A DNA stretch of 64,000 nucleotides from Candidatus Aalborgicola defluviihabitans (GCA_016705575.1 JADIXX010000008.1:310001-374000), one strand, 5' to 3'; shown: positions 25,042 through 34,638, counted from the stretch's first letter. Numbers and translations: made by a program. Notes: generated from the letters alone by a model not told the origin.

Positions 25042-27822
25042 TTACTTGGCAGGCGCAGCGTCCTGGCCAAAGGTGCCAGCCTTGATCAACACCATGGACT
25101 CCGGTTTGAGGTATTTCTTGATAGTGGCGTTGACCTGTTCCACGCTCAACGCGTCGATCCGGGTTGGAAATTCGTCTAGCCAACTCACGTCGTAGCCATC
25201 GTTGACGGCGCTCAACAGGGCGCCCGCCATGCCGCTGGTAGTTGCCAGGTTGACCTTGAACCCGCCAATCAAATTGGTCTTGCGCGCACTGACCTCCGCC
25301 GGCGTGGCGCCAGCCTCGTACCAGAGCTTGAGCTGGCTCTGGGTGGATGCAATGCCTTTGTCCAGCAAGCTGGGCGCAAAGGTAGCAACGATGCGCCAGT
25401 CACCATCATTGAACGTGTCGCCTTGCAGGGCAGAACCCACTCCGTAAGTCAGTCCTTCTTTGTCGCGCACATTGGCCATCAAACGGCCGGTGAAACCACT
25501 GCCCAGAATGGCGGTAGCCAGACGCAGGGCCTGGTAATCGGGATCGCTGTAATGCAGGCCACTGGCTTGGCCCAAGACCACGGACACACTGGTCTTGCCT
25601 GCCATCACCACGTCCTGGCTGCCCGCCACGGTGGCAGGGGCGTTATGCGCAGCGCGCACGGGCATTTGGCCACCGGTCCAGCCAGCGAACACGCGGCTGA
25701 TTTCGGCATTCAGCGCGGTTAAGTCCAGATCACCCACCAACACCAATGTCATACCCGCGGGGCCGTAGTTGGCGGTGTGAAAGGCCTGGACCTCTTCCAG
25801 CGTGGCGGATTCAATGGCCGCCAGCATCTCGTCCGGTGCGACATTGCGGTTGGGGTGACCCACCGGATAGATAGCACGGGTAAAGGCGTCGGCAGCGCGG
25901 AAGTCGGTGCTCTCCAGACTGCGCTTGATGGTGCCAGCCATCTGCTTCTTGGCCTTGGCAAATTCTTCCGCTGAGAACGCTGGCGTGCGCAGCTGTTCCT
26001 CAATCAGGTCCAGCACCAGGGGCGCATCTTTCTTCAACGAGCGGGCGCTAATGTCCAGCAGATCGGTACCCACGCGAAAATTGATAGCGGCACCGACGCT
26101 TTCCAGTTTCTCGGCAATGGCAAACTTGTCCTGTGCCTTGGTGCCCTGGTCCAGCAACATGCCGGTCAGGTTGGGGATGGCCGGGTTGCCCTTGGCACCC
26201 AGCGCGCGCCCAGCAGGCAGCGAGGCACGCAGGGTCACCACATCCTTCACGCCAGTGGGGTAAGCGATGACGTCGATGCCAGCAATCTTGCTGCGCCGGG
26301 CGTTGGGCGCCATCTTGCTTCCAGCGCTGGCAGCACCACCGCCACTGGCTTCTTTGGCCGCAGCCAAGGTGGGCCGCATAGCGGCGTTCAGGCGCGGGTC
26401 ACGGTAGTAGTAGGGGCCGTCCGACAGTGTGTCCTTGAACCCGGCCTTGGCGCTGGCAGCAGGCGCAGCGGCACCCGCCGTAGTGGGCACAAACCAGCCC
26501 GTGGTGCTGGAGTCTTCTTGCAGGTACTTGTTGGCCACGCGCTGGATATCGGCCACAGTGACTTTCTTGGCCGCTTCGTCCAGGCTGTAGAACAATGTCC
26601 AATCACCGGCGGAAATGTATTCGTTGAGGTTGCCGGCAATGCCGAAAGAACCATCGAGCTTGAAGGCCGCATCGGCGGCGGTCTTGGCCGCAGCAGCCTT
26701 GAGTTCGGCCTCAGTCACGCCGTCTTTCTTCAGACGCTCGATCTCTTGCAGGATGATGGCTTCCACCTCTTCGTGCTTGGCACCAGGCGCCAAGGGAGCG
26801 AAGATGATGTTCATGCTGGGATCATGAAAAATGCCCAGCTCACCTTCAACCCCGGTGGACAGGTTCTTGTTGGTAATGGCCTTGTACAGACGGCTGTTCT
26901 TGCCGTCCGTAAGGATGGCATTCATCAGTTGCACAGCGGCAAAGTCCGGGTTCGTGGCGGCAGGCACCTTGTAGGCAACCGCCACTACACCCAACTGCCC
27001 CGGCCGCTTGACGATGACCCGGCGTGGGCCATGCTGCTCGGGCTCTTCGGTGTACATCTCCGGAATGGGCTTGGGCGAGTGCGGGTACACGCCAAACGAC
27101 TTCTTCACCAGCTCCAGGGCTTTGGCGGGCTCAAAGTCACCAATGATGGTCACTGTAGCGTTGTTGGGCCAATAAAAGGTGTCATAAAACTCACGCAGCT
27201 TGCCAATGGAAACCTTTTCGATATCGCTGCGGTGGCCGATGGTGCTGTGGTGGTACGGGTGGGCTACAAAGGCGGTCTGGTAAATCTCTTTGTACAGCGC
27301 CTGGATGGGCGAGTTCTCGCCGCGCTCAAACTCGTTGCGGACCACGGTCATCTCAGGCTTGCGATCTTCCTCGCGCAACAGCAGGTTGCGCATACGGTCG
27401 GCTTCCATATCAACCGCTGTGGCCAGATGCTCGCTACCCATGTTTTCGTAGTAATTGGTGCGGTCCAGCCAGGTGGTGGCGTTGTAGCGGGCGCCGGTGC
27501 GCTCCAGCAACTGGTCCACGTTGTTGCCCATCTCGCGGGTGTGGTTCTTGGAGCCCTTGAACATCAGGTGTTCCAGCAAGTGGGTGGAACCCGTGGTGCC
27601 AGTTACCTCATTACGCGAACCCACCCGGTAGGTGACCATGAAGGTCAGCGTAGGGCTGGAATGCTCTGGCATGAGCAAAACCTGCAGGCCGTTGGACTGG
27701 AGGGTGTATTCGTCAACGCTACCCACGCTTTTGACGTGGGCGTAGCCTTGGACGTTGACCGGTGCTGCGTGTAGCGCCACCGATGCGAGCGCCAGGCCCG
27801 CTACAAGGAGAAGTCGTTTCAT
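25042..27822 (-). CDS. M16 (pitrilysin-family) zinc metallopeptidase, exported
   Basis: A 926-residue two-module peptidase. The signal peptide (LLLVAGLALASVALHAAP) sends it to the periplasm. The first M16 module has the inverted zinc motif HLLEH (about 83-87) in STHLLEHLMFKG, with the downstream ligand region near ERGENSPIQ. A linker of low complexity (about 455-500, Ala/Gly/Ser-rich) leads to a second module (about 510-900) without the motif, as in other single-chain M16B proteins. It is a single gene between RoxA and the TetR operon. Confidence 0.88.
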   Translation of the reverse strand: MKRLLLVAGLALASVALHAAPVNVQGYAHVKSVGSVDEYTLQSNGLQVLLMPEHSSPTLTFMVTYRVGSRNEVTGTTGSTHLLEHLMFKGSKNHTREMGNNVDQLLERTGARYNATTWLDRTNYYENMGSEHLATAVDMEADRMRNLLLREEDRKPEMTVVRNEFERGENSPIQALYKEIYQTAFVAHPYHHSTIGHRSDIEKVSIGKLREFYDTFYWPNNATVTIIGDFEPAKALELVKKSFGVYPHSPKPIPEMYTEEPEQHGPRRVIVKRPGQLGVVAVAYKVPAATNPDFAAVQLMNAILTDGKNSRLYKAITNKNLSTGVEGELGIFHDPSMNIIFAPLAPGAKHEEVEAIILQEIERLKKDGVTEAELKAAAAKTAADAAFKLDGSFGIAGNLNEYISAGDWTLFYSLDEAAKKVTVADIQRVANKYLQEDSSTTGWFVPTTAGAAAPAASAKAGFKDTLSDGPYYYRDPRLNAAMRPTLAAAKEASGGGAASAGSKMAPNARRSKIAGIDVIAYPTGVKDVVTLRASLPAGRALGAKGNPAIPNLTGMLLDQGTKAQDKFAIAEKLESVGAAINFRVGTDLLDISARSLKKDAPLVLDLIEEQLRTPAFSAEEFAKAKKQMAGTIKRSLESTDFRAADAFTRAIYPVGHPNRNVAPDEMLAAIESATLEEVQAFHTANYGPAGMTLVLVGDLDLTALNAEISRVFAGWTGGQMPVRAAHNAPATVAGSQDVVMAGKTSVSVVLGQASGLHYSDPDYQALRLATAILGSGFTGRLMANVRDKEGLTYGVGSALQGDTFNDGDWRIVATFAPSLLDKGIASTQSQLKLWYEAGATPAEVSARKTNLIGGFKVNLATTSGMAGALLSAVNDGYDVSWLDEFPTRIDALSVEQVNATIKKYLKPESMVLIKAGTFGQDAAPAK

Positions 27823-27942
27823 GGATTTTTGGTAGTCAAAAAAGACAAGCCGCAGACATTAGCACAGGCCCACCCCACTGTGCAGCGGGTAAACCATTGA
27901 CCCCTATGCCATAACGATTGCGCCCGGCCCCGGGCGGCGGCG

Positions 27943-29088
27943 TCAGTCTTCGAAGTACCAGTAACCCGCGTTGACCCACTGGACCAGCGCAGCCACAAAC
28001 ACCGGCAACCTGACTGCGGCGCGCAGCTGGGTATGCGTGATGGTGTCGTGGTCGCACAGGGCCTTGACTGCAGCTTGTGCCTTGGCGCCAAAGGCATGGC
28101 GCTCACCATCCACATAGCAAACTCCACCGGCCACTGTGGTGTCCAGGTAGAAGCAACGCAGCCCCCCGGTGCGTACCAGCGGCTGCTGCTCCAAAGCGGC
28201 CAACACGTCATCGGCGTTCAGGGGCTCATCCAGCGCCTGCAAGTCCAGCTGGCATTTGGTGCGCGACAGGAAGCTGCCGGCAAAGTCGGCCACCAGGGTT
28301 TCATCGTCCAAGATGGATTGGAGTTGCGCCTTGATGCGTGCAAAGTCGCTGGCATTGATGTGGCCCTGGTGCGTGTGCACGGGGCGACCCGGGTCGCTGA
28401 GCAGTGTGCTGCCGAGGTCTTTGTCGATGACATAGTCCGCCAGGCCACTGAGCATGTCGCAGGCCGACTTGCCCCGAAAACCCACCGAAAAGCTCATGGA
28501 CGGCTCCAGCGACACGCCGTCGTGCGGAAAGCCCGGTGGAATGTAAAGAATGTCGCCGGGCAGCAGTTCCACGTCGATGATGGCCTCGAACGGGTCCACA
28601 TGCAGCAAGGCCGCATGCGCAGCAAACTGGCGGTGTGGCCCTGTGTCTCCCACCCGCCACTGGCGCCGCCCAGACCCCTGGCAAATGAACACGTCGTACA
28701 AATCAATATGGGGGCCGACACCGCCATCGGGGCGGGAGTAACTGATCATCACGTCATCCAGGCGCCATTTGGGAATGAAGGCAAAAGGCTTGACCAGTTC
28801 CGCCACCGCTGGCGACCAGTGGTTGACCGCCTGCACAATCAGCGACCAACCCTTCTTGCCCAGATGGTCATACGACTCGAACGGCCCGGATTCGGCTTGC
28901 CACTTGCCGCGCTTCTTGTAGACCAAACGTGAGTCCACCGCCTCTTCGCAGGCCAGTCCAGCCAACTCCTCAGGGCTGATCAGATCCTGAAAGCCTTTGA
29001 AACCCTGGCGAATGACCACCGGCTTTTGCTGCCAGTAGTGTTGCATGAAGTGTTCGAGCGTGAAGTCGGCAAGCGAGAGTTTGAGCAT
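27943..29088 (-). CDS. Cupin/JmjC-type ribosomal protein hydroxylase, RoxA (YcfD)-like
   Basis: A 381-residue Fe(II)/2-oxoglutarate oxygenase-like protein. The first metal ligands are in GGVGPHIDLYDVF (HxD). GDILYIPPGFPHDGVSLEPS holds the second histidine of the double-stranded beta helix. The sequence start (LADFTLEHFMQHYWQQKPVV) and the winged-helix C-terminus match the YcfD group, which hydroxylates an arginine of ribosomal protein L16. The protein is a cytoplasmic enzyme. The ATG at 29088 is used; an in-frame GTG three codons earlier is possible. Confidence 0.83.
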   Translation of the reverse strand: MLKLSLADFTLEHFMQHYWQQKPVVIRQGFKGFQDLISPEELAGLACEEAVDSRLVYKKRGKWQAESGPFESYDHLGKKGWSLIVQAVNHWSPAVAELVKPFAFIPKWRLDDVMISYSRPDGGVGPHIDLYDVFICQGSGRRQWRVGDTGPHRQFAAHAALLHVDPFEAIIDVELLPGDILYIPPGFPHDGVSLEPSMSFSVGFRGKSACDMLSGLADYVIDKDLGSTLLSDPGRPVHTHQGHINASDFARIKAQLQSILDDETLVADFAGSFLSRTKCQLDLQALDEPLNADDVLAALEQQPLVRTGGLRCFYLDTTVAGGVCYVDGERHAFGAKAQAAVKALCDHDTITHTQLRAAVRLPVFVAALVQWVNAGYWYFED

Positions 29089-29156
29089 GAAGCGCACCCA
29101 TAAAAACGGCCCATGGCGGTCCGGGTTGCCAATGGTAGTGCACTACGGATGTGCGG

Positions 29157-30311
29157 TCAGCGCAAGAGCTTGCCGGAGCCGCCTATCACGGTGACCTCCA
29201 CAAAGCGCGAGCCGATGCGGTTGGTGGGCGAGTACTGCACACGCGTTCCACCCAGGTCAAAGTTCTCCATGCTTTCCAGCGCCTTGACCAGCTTGCTGCG
29301 CGTTGGTGCGGGGCCGGCTCGCCGCAGACCTTCCACCAGCACTTTGGCGCCCAAAAATTCTTCAAAACTGGTGTAACTGAGGGCCTGGCCGGGTGCGTAC
29401 TTCTGCATCAGTGCCTGGTATTCACGCACCACCGGTTTGTTGGCACCATAAGGATATGGAACCACTTGGGAGATGCCCAGCCCGTGCACGGCCTTGATGC
29501 CGGCGAGTTTGACCAGTTCGGCAGGGTCCACCACCGAGATGTTGTAGAGCTGCGCACCGCCGCCCAACGCGCGGTACTTCGCGGCAAAAGCTGCAGTGGA
29601 GCGGTTGACCGAGATCATGATGATGGCCTGCGGATCTGCCGCATGGATCTGCTTGACGGCGTCCTGCACCTCATCGGTATTGCGCTCGTACGAGGCGGCC
29701 ACCACCAGTTTCATCTTGCGCCGCGCCACTGCGGCCTCGACCCCGGCCAAGCCAGCCTTGCCAAAGGCATCGTTCTGGTACATGACTGCAATGCGGGTCA
29801 TACCCAGTGTGGCAACCTGGTGGACCATGTGTTCGGTCTCGTCCAGGTAACCAGCGCGCACGTGGAAGATGTAGGGGTTGAACGGCGTGCGCAATGCCTC
29901 GCCACCGGTGTAGGGTGCCACCAGCGGCGCGCCGCCACTGTCCAGCACCCCATCGCTCAGCAGCTTGGACACATTGGCGGTGCCCGCATAGCCAAACAGG
30001 GCCACCACAGCCGGGTTGGCCAGCACTTCGCGGGTCAGGCGCACCGTCTCATCCACCTTGTAGGCATCATCCACCACGATGTGTTTGATGTGGGCGCCAT
30101 GAATGCCACCGTTGTCATTGACCCAATCGAAATAGATCTTGCCACCCAGCACCATCTGCTGCCCTGTACTGGCCAACACACCCGACAGCGGAGCAACCTG
30201 GGCCACCGCGATGTCGGCGCTGGGCGCCGCCTGGGCCATGCCACAAAGCCCCAGGCACAACGCCAGCATGGCCGATACCGCCCGCGCAGCGGGATAGTTG
30301 GAAGAGGTCAC
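29157..30311 (-). CDS. ABC transporter substrate-binding protein (LivK-like), stand-alone
   Basis: A 384-residue exported binding protein (signal peptide about 1-29, ending LCGMAQAAPS). It has the type I binding fold: VAQVAPLSGVLASTGQQMVLGG, then VDDAYKVDETVRLTRE. The GTG start has AGGAG six bases upstream. No permease or ATPase is adjacent, so it may serve one of the Liv systems in the window or elsewhere. It is the most diverged of the four such proteins here. Confidence 0.83.
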   Translation of the reverse strand: MTSSNYPAARAVSAMLALCLGLCGMAQAAPSADIAVAQVAPLSGVLASTGQQMVLGGKIYFDWVNDNGGIHGAHIKHIVVDDAYKVDETVRLTREVLANPAVVALFGYAGTANVSKLLSDGVLDSGGAPLVAPYTGGEALRTPFNPYIFHVRAGYLDETEHMVHQVATLGMTRIAVMYQNDAFGKAGLAGVEAAVARRKMKLVVAASYERNTDEVQDAVKQIHAADPQAIIMISVNRSTAAFAAKYRALGGGAQLYNISVVDPAELVKLAGIKAVHGLGISQVVPYPYGANKPVVREYQALMQKYAPGQALSYTSFEEFLGAKVLVEGLRRAGPAPTRSKLVKALESMENFDLGGTRVQYSPTNRIGSRFVEVTVIGGSGKLLR

Positions 30312-30398
30312 GTGCGACTCCTGTTGTGCAAAGATGCGCGAGCATAGGCACGCCGCTGGCCCAACGCTAGTCGTAGTAGTACTTGCTGGGGTTGACCC

Positions 30399-30425
30399 TT
30401 GCGTAGTTCTACGGGGGCTGTGGCC
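30399..30425 (+). repeat. Possible decayed copy of the dispersed repeat
   Basis: TTGCGTAGTTCTACGGGGGC followed by TGTGGCC resembles the core TTGCGTATATTCCACGAGGG plus CTAGAGG with several changes. It lies just past the 3' end of the universal stress gene on the same strand as the other copies. The hairpin half is not recognisable. Confidence 0.3.
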
Positions 30426-30437
30426 CCGCCATGGGCC

Positions 30438-30875
30438 TTAATGGATGATGGTCACCAGCACGCTGCACGGCGCCTGGGCAATCAGGGCCTTGGAGACCGA
30501 GCTTTTCCACCACCGCGCCGCCCAGCCATCCAGATGCTTGTGGCCAACCACAATCAGGTCGGCTTGAATCTGTTTGGCATATTCAGTGATCTCATCCACC
30601 GTGTCGCCAGTCAGCAGTGCACCAGTGGCCGGGAAACCCGCCGTCTTGAGATGCTCCAGGCCTTCGTCCAGCACGGCTTGCATGCCCTGCTTCTCGCGCT
30701 CCATCATGCCGCTGTCGTACACACCGCCCTCAGTGGAAACCAACCCAATGTTGATGGGCAGCACAGCGACCAGAGACAATTCGGCATGCGACCACTGAGC
30801 CAAATCCTGGCAATCCAGCAATGCCTTTTGGCCGCTTTGCGAGCCGTCGTACGCCAACAAAATTTTCTTGTACAT
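30438..30875 (-). CDS. Universal stress protein (UspA family)
   Basis: A 145-residue single Usp domain. MYKKILLAYDGSQSGQKAL is the typical first strand and nucleotide-contact Asp. VVGHKHLDGWAARWWKSSVS resembles the G-2x-G-9x-G(S/T) ATP-binding motif but with tryptophans and alanines replacing two of the glycines, so nucleotide binding is uncertain. CSVLVTIIH is the usual C-terminal strand. Start 30875 is set by the domain start. Confidence 0.87.
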   Translation of the reverse strand: MYKKILLAYDGSQSGQKALLDCQDLAQWSHAELSLVAVLPINIGLVSTEGGVYDSGMMEREKQGMQAVLDEGLEHLKTAGFPATGALLTGDTVDEITEYAKQIQADLIVVGHKHLDGWAARWWKSSVSKALIAQAPCSVLVTIIH

Positions 30876-31010
30876 AGTGGCCTCCAAAGTGCTGTAAACG
30901 TGCAATATCGCTCCTTCGAGCATAGGCGCTGCAGCGCAGGCTTGCAAGCCCAGGAATCTTCCCTTGCGCCAGAATCCCTGTTGCTGCAAGTCTTTTACCC
31001 AGCCGCCACA

Positions 31011-31727
31011 ATGTCCGCACACACCATGACACCTCTGACCCACCCCATCACCCAAAAATGGCCTGCCCAGCATCCTGATCGCTTGCAGCTGTACTCGCTG
31101 AATACGCCCAATGGCGTGAAGGCATCCATCATGCTGGAAGAGACAGGCCTGCCCTACGAGGCGCACTTGGTCAGTTTTGAGCGCAACGATCAGTTGTCCA
31201 GCGCGTTTTTATCGCTCAACCCCAATAACAAAATTCCCGCCATCATCGACCCCAACGGCCCCGGTGGTCAGCCGCTGGCGCTGTTTGAGTCGGGTGCCAT
31301 CCTGCTCTACCTGGCAGAAAAATCGGGACAGTTTTTACCGCAGGATGCCGCACGCCGCTATGAGACCATCCAGTGGTTGATGTTCCAAGTGGGTGGCATC
31401 GGCCCCATGTTTGGTCAGCTCGGGTTTTTCAACAAATTTGCCGGCAAAGACTATGAGGACAAACGCCCGCGCGACCGCTACGCGGCCGAAGCGCGCCGCT
31501 TGCTGGCCGTACTCAACCAGCGGCTGGAAGGGCGCACCTGGATCATGGGTGATGACTACACCATTGCCGACATTGCCATATTCCCCTGGGTGCGCAACCT
31601 GATTGGCTACTACGAAGCGGGCGATCTGGTCGGCATTGCAAACTTTCCTCATGTGACGCGGGCGCTGGCCACCTTTGTGGAACGCCCTGCCGTGGTACGC
31701 GGGCTGGAGATACCGTCGCAACCCTAA
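31011..31727 (+). CDS. Glutathione S-transferase family protein, YghU/YfcG (Nu) type
   Basis: A 238-residue protein with an N-terminal thioredoxin-like domain (LQLYSLNTPNGVKASIMLEE, NPNNKIPAIID and ESGAILLYLAEKSG, the glutathione-binding SNAIL/ESGA motif). An all-helical C-terminal domain carries DDYTIADIAIFPWV (N-capping box). YfcG/YghU proteins act as disulfide reductases using glutathione. An in-frame ATG at 31026 is an alternative start. It stands alone, divergent from the stress protein gene. Confidence 0.88.
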   Translation: MSAHTMTPLTHPITQKWPAQHPDRLQLYSLNTPNGVKASIMLEETGLPYEAHLVSFERNDQLSSAFLSLNPNNKIPAIIDPNGPGGQPLALFESGAILLYLAEKSGQFLPQDAARRYETIQWLMFQVGGIGPMFGQLGFFNKFAGKDYEDKRPRDRYAAEARRLLAVLNQRLEGRTWIMGDDYTIADIAIFPWVRNLIGYYEAGDLVGIANFPHVTRALATFVERPAVVRGLEIPSQP

Positions 31728-31807
31728 AACACTGTACTGAATCGCCACCAAAAGGGCGTGGGCTATAAACAGGGGTTTGTACTAACCACTTCTTGAAGGC
31801 CCCCGCC

Positions 31808-33010
31808 ATGCTCCACGCTTATATCTGTGATGCCATCCGAACCCCTTTTGGCCGCTACGGCGGCGCGCTATCGAGTGTGCGCACCGACGACCTGGGCGCC
31901 ATCCCGCTCAAGGCCCTGATGGCGCGCAACGCGCAAGTGGACTGGGCCAGCGTGACCGATGTGCTGTATGGCTGCGCCAACCAGGCCGGCGAAGACAACC
32001 GCAACGTGGCCCACATGGCATCACTCTTGGCTGGGCTGCCGGTGGACGTGCCCGGCGGCACCATCAACCGGCTGTGCGGCTCGGGCCTGGATGCGGTGGG
32101 CACGGCTGCACGCGCCATCAAGGCCGGTGAAGCCACGTTGATGATTGCCGGCGGCGTAGAGAGCATGAGCCGCGCGCCCTTTGTCATGCCCAAGATGGAC
32201 AGCGCCTTTGGCCGCAACAACGCGGTGTATGACACCACCATTGGCTGGCGCTTCATCAATAAACTGATGAAAGCGCAGTACGGCGTAGACAGCATGCCCG
32301 AGACGGCAGAAAACGTGGCTGTCGAATACAAAATTGAGCGCGAAGCCCAAGACCGCATGGCATTTAACAGCCAGATGCGGGCCGTGGCCGCACAGCAGGC
32401 CGGCCACCTGGCGCGCGAAATTTGCCCGGTGAGCATTCCGCAGAAGAAGGGCGACGCCCTGATCGTGGACCAGGACGAACACCCCCGCGCCACCAGCCTG
32501 GAGACCCTGGCCAAGCTCAAGCCCATCGTGCATCCCAACGGCAGCGTGACGGCCGGCAATGCCAGCGGCGTGAACGACGGCGCCTGCGCGCTGCTGCTGG
32601 CCGATGAGGCCACGGCGGCCAAGAACGGCCTCACACCCCGGGCCCGCGTGGTGGGCATGGCAACCGTCGGGGTGGCGCCGCGCATCATGGGCATGGGCCC
32701 GGCACCGGCCACGCAAAAGGTGCTGGCGCTAACCGGCCTGTCACTGAATCAAATCGACGTGATTGAGCTGAACGAAGCCTTTGCCGCCCAAGGCTTGGCG
32801 GTGCTGCGCCAGCTGGGCCTGGCCGATGACGACGCCCGCGTTAACGCCTGGGGTGGCGCCATTGCGCTGGGGCATCCACTGGGGGCATCGGGTGCGCGGC
32901 TGGTGACTACCGCCATCAACCGCCTGCACACCACAGGCGGACGCTACGCCCTATGCACCATGTGCATTGGCGTGGGCCAGGGTATTGCACTGGTGCTGGA
33001 ACGGGTTTAG
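31808..33010 (+). CDS. Acetyl-CoA acyltransferase (3-oxoadipyl-CoA thiolase type)
   Basis: A 400-residue thiolase. The nucleophile cysteine is in NRLCGSGLDAVGTAARA (about C91). The catalytic His and second Cys are in WGGAIALGHPLGASGARL and CTMCIGVGQG. The N-terminus YICDAIRTPFGRYGGALSSV is characteristic of PcaF/PaaJ enzymes, which cleave 3-oxoadipyl-CoA to succinyl-CoA and acetyl-CoA. It converges with the anthranilate-CoA gene set and could perform its final thiolytic step. Confidence 0.88.
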   Translation: MLHAYICDAIRTPFGRYGGALSSVRTDDLGAIPLKALMARNAQVDWASVTDVLYGCANQAGEDNRNVAHMASLLAGLPVDVPGGTINRLCGSGLDAVGTAARAIKAGEATLMIAGGVESMSRAPFVMPKMDSAFGRNNAVYDTTIGWRFINKLMKAQYGVDSMPETAENVAVEYKIEREAQDRMAFNSQMRAVAAQQAGHLAREICPVSIPQKKGDALIVDQDEHPRATSLETLAKLKPIVHPNGSVTAGNASGVNDGACALLLADEATAAKNGLTPRARVVGMATVGVAPRIMGMGPAPATQKVLALTGLSLNQIDVIELNEAFAAQGLAVLRQLGLADDDARVNAWGGAIALGHPLGASGARLVTTAINRLHTTGGRYALCTMCIGVGQGIALVLERV

Positions 33011-33065
33011 CTCCTTCAAGGGTAAAACCGCTTAGGACCACATCCTACGCGCGCGAGGGGACCGA

Positions 33066-33461
33066 TTAATCTGGAATCACCGCGGTGACCTCAATCTCGA
33101 CCTTCGCACGGTCTTCGATCAGCGCGCTGACTTGTACTGCCGTCATTGCGGCGTTGAAGCTGCCAATAATTTCGCGAAACGCCTTTCCGATTTCGGGATA
33201 GGCCGCGACGTACTCGCGCTTGTCGGTCACATACCAAGTCATGCGGGTGATGTGCTCTGGCTTGGCGCCGCCTTCGCGCAGCACCGCCACAACGTTGATC
33301 AGCGCCTGGCGCACCTGACCGGCCAAGTCATCGGTGTGGAATATGCATTGGGCATCCCAGCCAATCATGCCCGCCACAAAAATGGTCTGGCCACGCGCCA
33401 ACACCCCGTTGGAATAGCCACGCGGTGGCACCCAGTGAGCAGGTTGCAGAATTTTGGTCAT
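33066..33461 (-). CDS. RidA-family (YjgF/YER057c/UK114) protein
   Basis: A 131-residue RidA-fold protein: YSNGVLARGQTIFVAGMIGWD, VRQALINVVAVLREGGAKPEHI and ITRMTWYVTD. The canonical arginine near the C-terminus of imine-hydrolysing RidA is not seen at VSALIEDRAKVEIEVTAVI in its classical setting, so activity is uncertain. RidA proteins hydrolyse enamines/imines. It is the last gene of the 2-aminobenzoyl-CoA cluster, where an enamine must lose ammonia, so it may serve a pathway step. Its ATG overlaps the thioesterase stop. Confidence 0.85.
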   Translation of the reverse strand: MTKILQPAHWVPPRGYSNGVLARGQTIFVAGMIGWDAQCIFHTDDLAGQVRQALINVVAVLREGGAKPEHITRMTWYVTDKREYVAAYPEIGKAFREIIGSFNAAMTAVQVSALIEDRAKVEIEVTAVIPD

Positions 33462-33925
33462 GGTGTTTCTCCTGAAAGCATTTGCCAGCGTGCGACGCCC
33501 TCGTGCACATCCTGGGGAATATCGATGGCACCGTCATGGGCCAACGACGTGGTCACGATGACGACCTGTGCAGTCCAACGCACGGTGTCATTGTTGTTGT
33601 TTGCACCGATGCAGCGCACCTGCAAGGTGAGTGAGCGGCGCCCTTTGCGGGCCAATCGGAGCTGCAGCGCGATGGTTTCCCCCATGCGGCTGGGCGCCTT
33701 GAATTCAGCCTGCATCGAGACCGTGGGCAGGCCGATGCGACGCGCACCGAGCAAGTTGGCATAGTTCACGCCCAAGCATTGGGTAAACCAATCTTCCACC
33801 AGCCCATTGAGCATGACGAAATATTGTGGGTAGAACACCATACCCGCAGGGTCGCAGTCCGAGAAGCGCACCAAGCGCTGCACGCTGAACACTGCATCAG
33901 AGGAAGAAATTGAAGGCTCGCTCAT
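33458..33925 (-). CDS. 4-hydroxybenzoyl-CoA thioesterase-like hotdog protein
   Basis: A 155-residue acyl-CoA thioesterase. VRFSDCDPAGMVFYPQYFVMLN is the signature of the 4HBT class, with the catalytic Asp in CDPAGMVFYP. The rest is a single hotdog domain. It lies between the LivF-like ATPase (2 bp away) and RidA (4-bp overlap) in the aromatic-CoA cluster and would release acid from a CoA intermediate or a stalled product. Confidence 0.88.
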   Translation of the reverse strand: MSEPSISSSDAVFSVQRLVRFSDCDPAGMVFYPQYFVMLNGLVEDWFTQCLGVNYANLLGARRIGLPTVSMQAEFKAPSRMGETIALQLRLARKGRRSLTLQVRCIGANNNNDTVRWTAQVVIVTTSLAHDGAIDIPQDVHEGVARWQMLSGETP

Positions 33926-33927
33926 AG

Positions 33928-34638
33928 TCAAACTCCGATATAACGGTGCCAGAGTTCGGGCTGCGCGCCCAACTCTTCAGAGCTGCCGCTCCAAACCACC
34001 TTGCCGCGTTCGACGATGGTGTGGTGTTCCGCCAGTTGCACCAGCTTTTGCACGTACTTGTCGATCACCAGAATGCTTTGCCCCGCACTTTTCAGCGTCC
34101 GCAGGCAATGCCAAATGTCTTCGCGAATCAGCGGCGCCAGGCCTTCTGTGGCCTCGTCCAAGATCAGCAAATGCGGATTGGTCATCAGCGCGCGACCCAC
34201 TGCCAGCATTTGCTGCTCGCCGCCCGAGAGCTGGTTGCCCATGTTGCGCGCGCGCTCTTTGAGTCGCGGAAACAGGTGGTAAACCCGCTCCAGCGTCCAA
34301 GGCTGGTCGCTGCGACTGCGGTTGCTGGCGAAGGCCAACAGGTTTTCTTGCACCGACAGCGTCGCAAAAATCTGACGCCCCTCTGGCACCACGGCCATGC
34401 CCATGCGGGCAATGCGATCAGCCGGCAGTTGGTCAATGCGTTCGCCCAAAAAACGAACCGAGCCACCGCGCGCCCGCGTCAGCCCCAGGATTGAGCGTAT
34501 GGTCGTGGTCTTGCCCATGCCATTGCGGCCCAACAGCGTTGCGACCTGCCCGGCGCGTATTGAAAAACCCACGCCAAACAGAATTTGGCTGCTGCCATAG
34601 GCGGTCTGCAGATCATCAACTTCTAACAAGGTTTCCAC
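33928..34638 (-). CDS. ABC transporter ATPase, LivF family (aromatic cluster)
   Basis: A 236-residue ATPase with Walker A GRNGMGKTT, LivF-type MGMAVVPEGRQIFATLSVQEN, signature LSGGEQQMLAVGRAL, Walker B LLILDEATEGLAP. The switch histidine region reads VIDKYVQ rather than the usual VEQN, a family-tolerated change. Starts at GTG after AGGAG. Second ATPase of the five-gene Liv transporter that probably imports anthranilate or a related acid. Confidence 0.87.
   Translation of the reverse strand: METLLEVDDLQTAYGSSQILFGVGFSIRAGQVATLLGRNGMGKTTTIRSILGLTRARGGSVRFLGERIDQLPADRIARMGMAVVPEGRQIFATLSVQENLLAFASNRSRSDQPWTLERVYHLFPRLKERARNMGNQLSGGEQQMLAVGRALMTNPHLLILDEATEGLAPLIREDIWHCLRTLKSAGQSILVIDKYVQKLVQLAEHHTIVERGKVVWSGSSEELGAQPELWHRYIGV

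Noticed and set aside
26518..27774. Long plus-strand open frame (about 418 codons)
   Set aside because: Antisense to the M16 peptidase gene; a by-product of GC-rich codon bias with no family features.
29151..30347. Plus-strand open frame of about 398 codons
   Set aside because: Mirror of the binding-protein gene on the minus strand, which has a signal peptide and family motifs.
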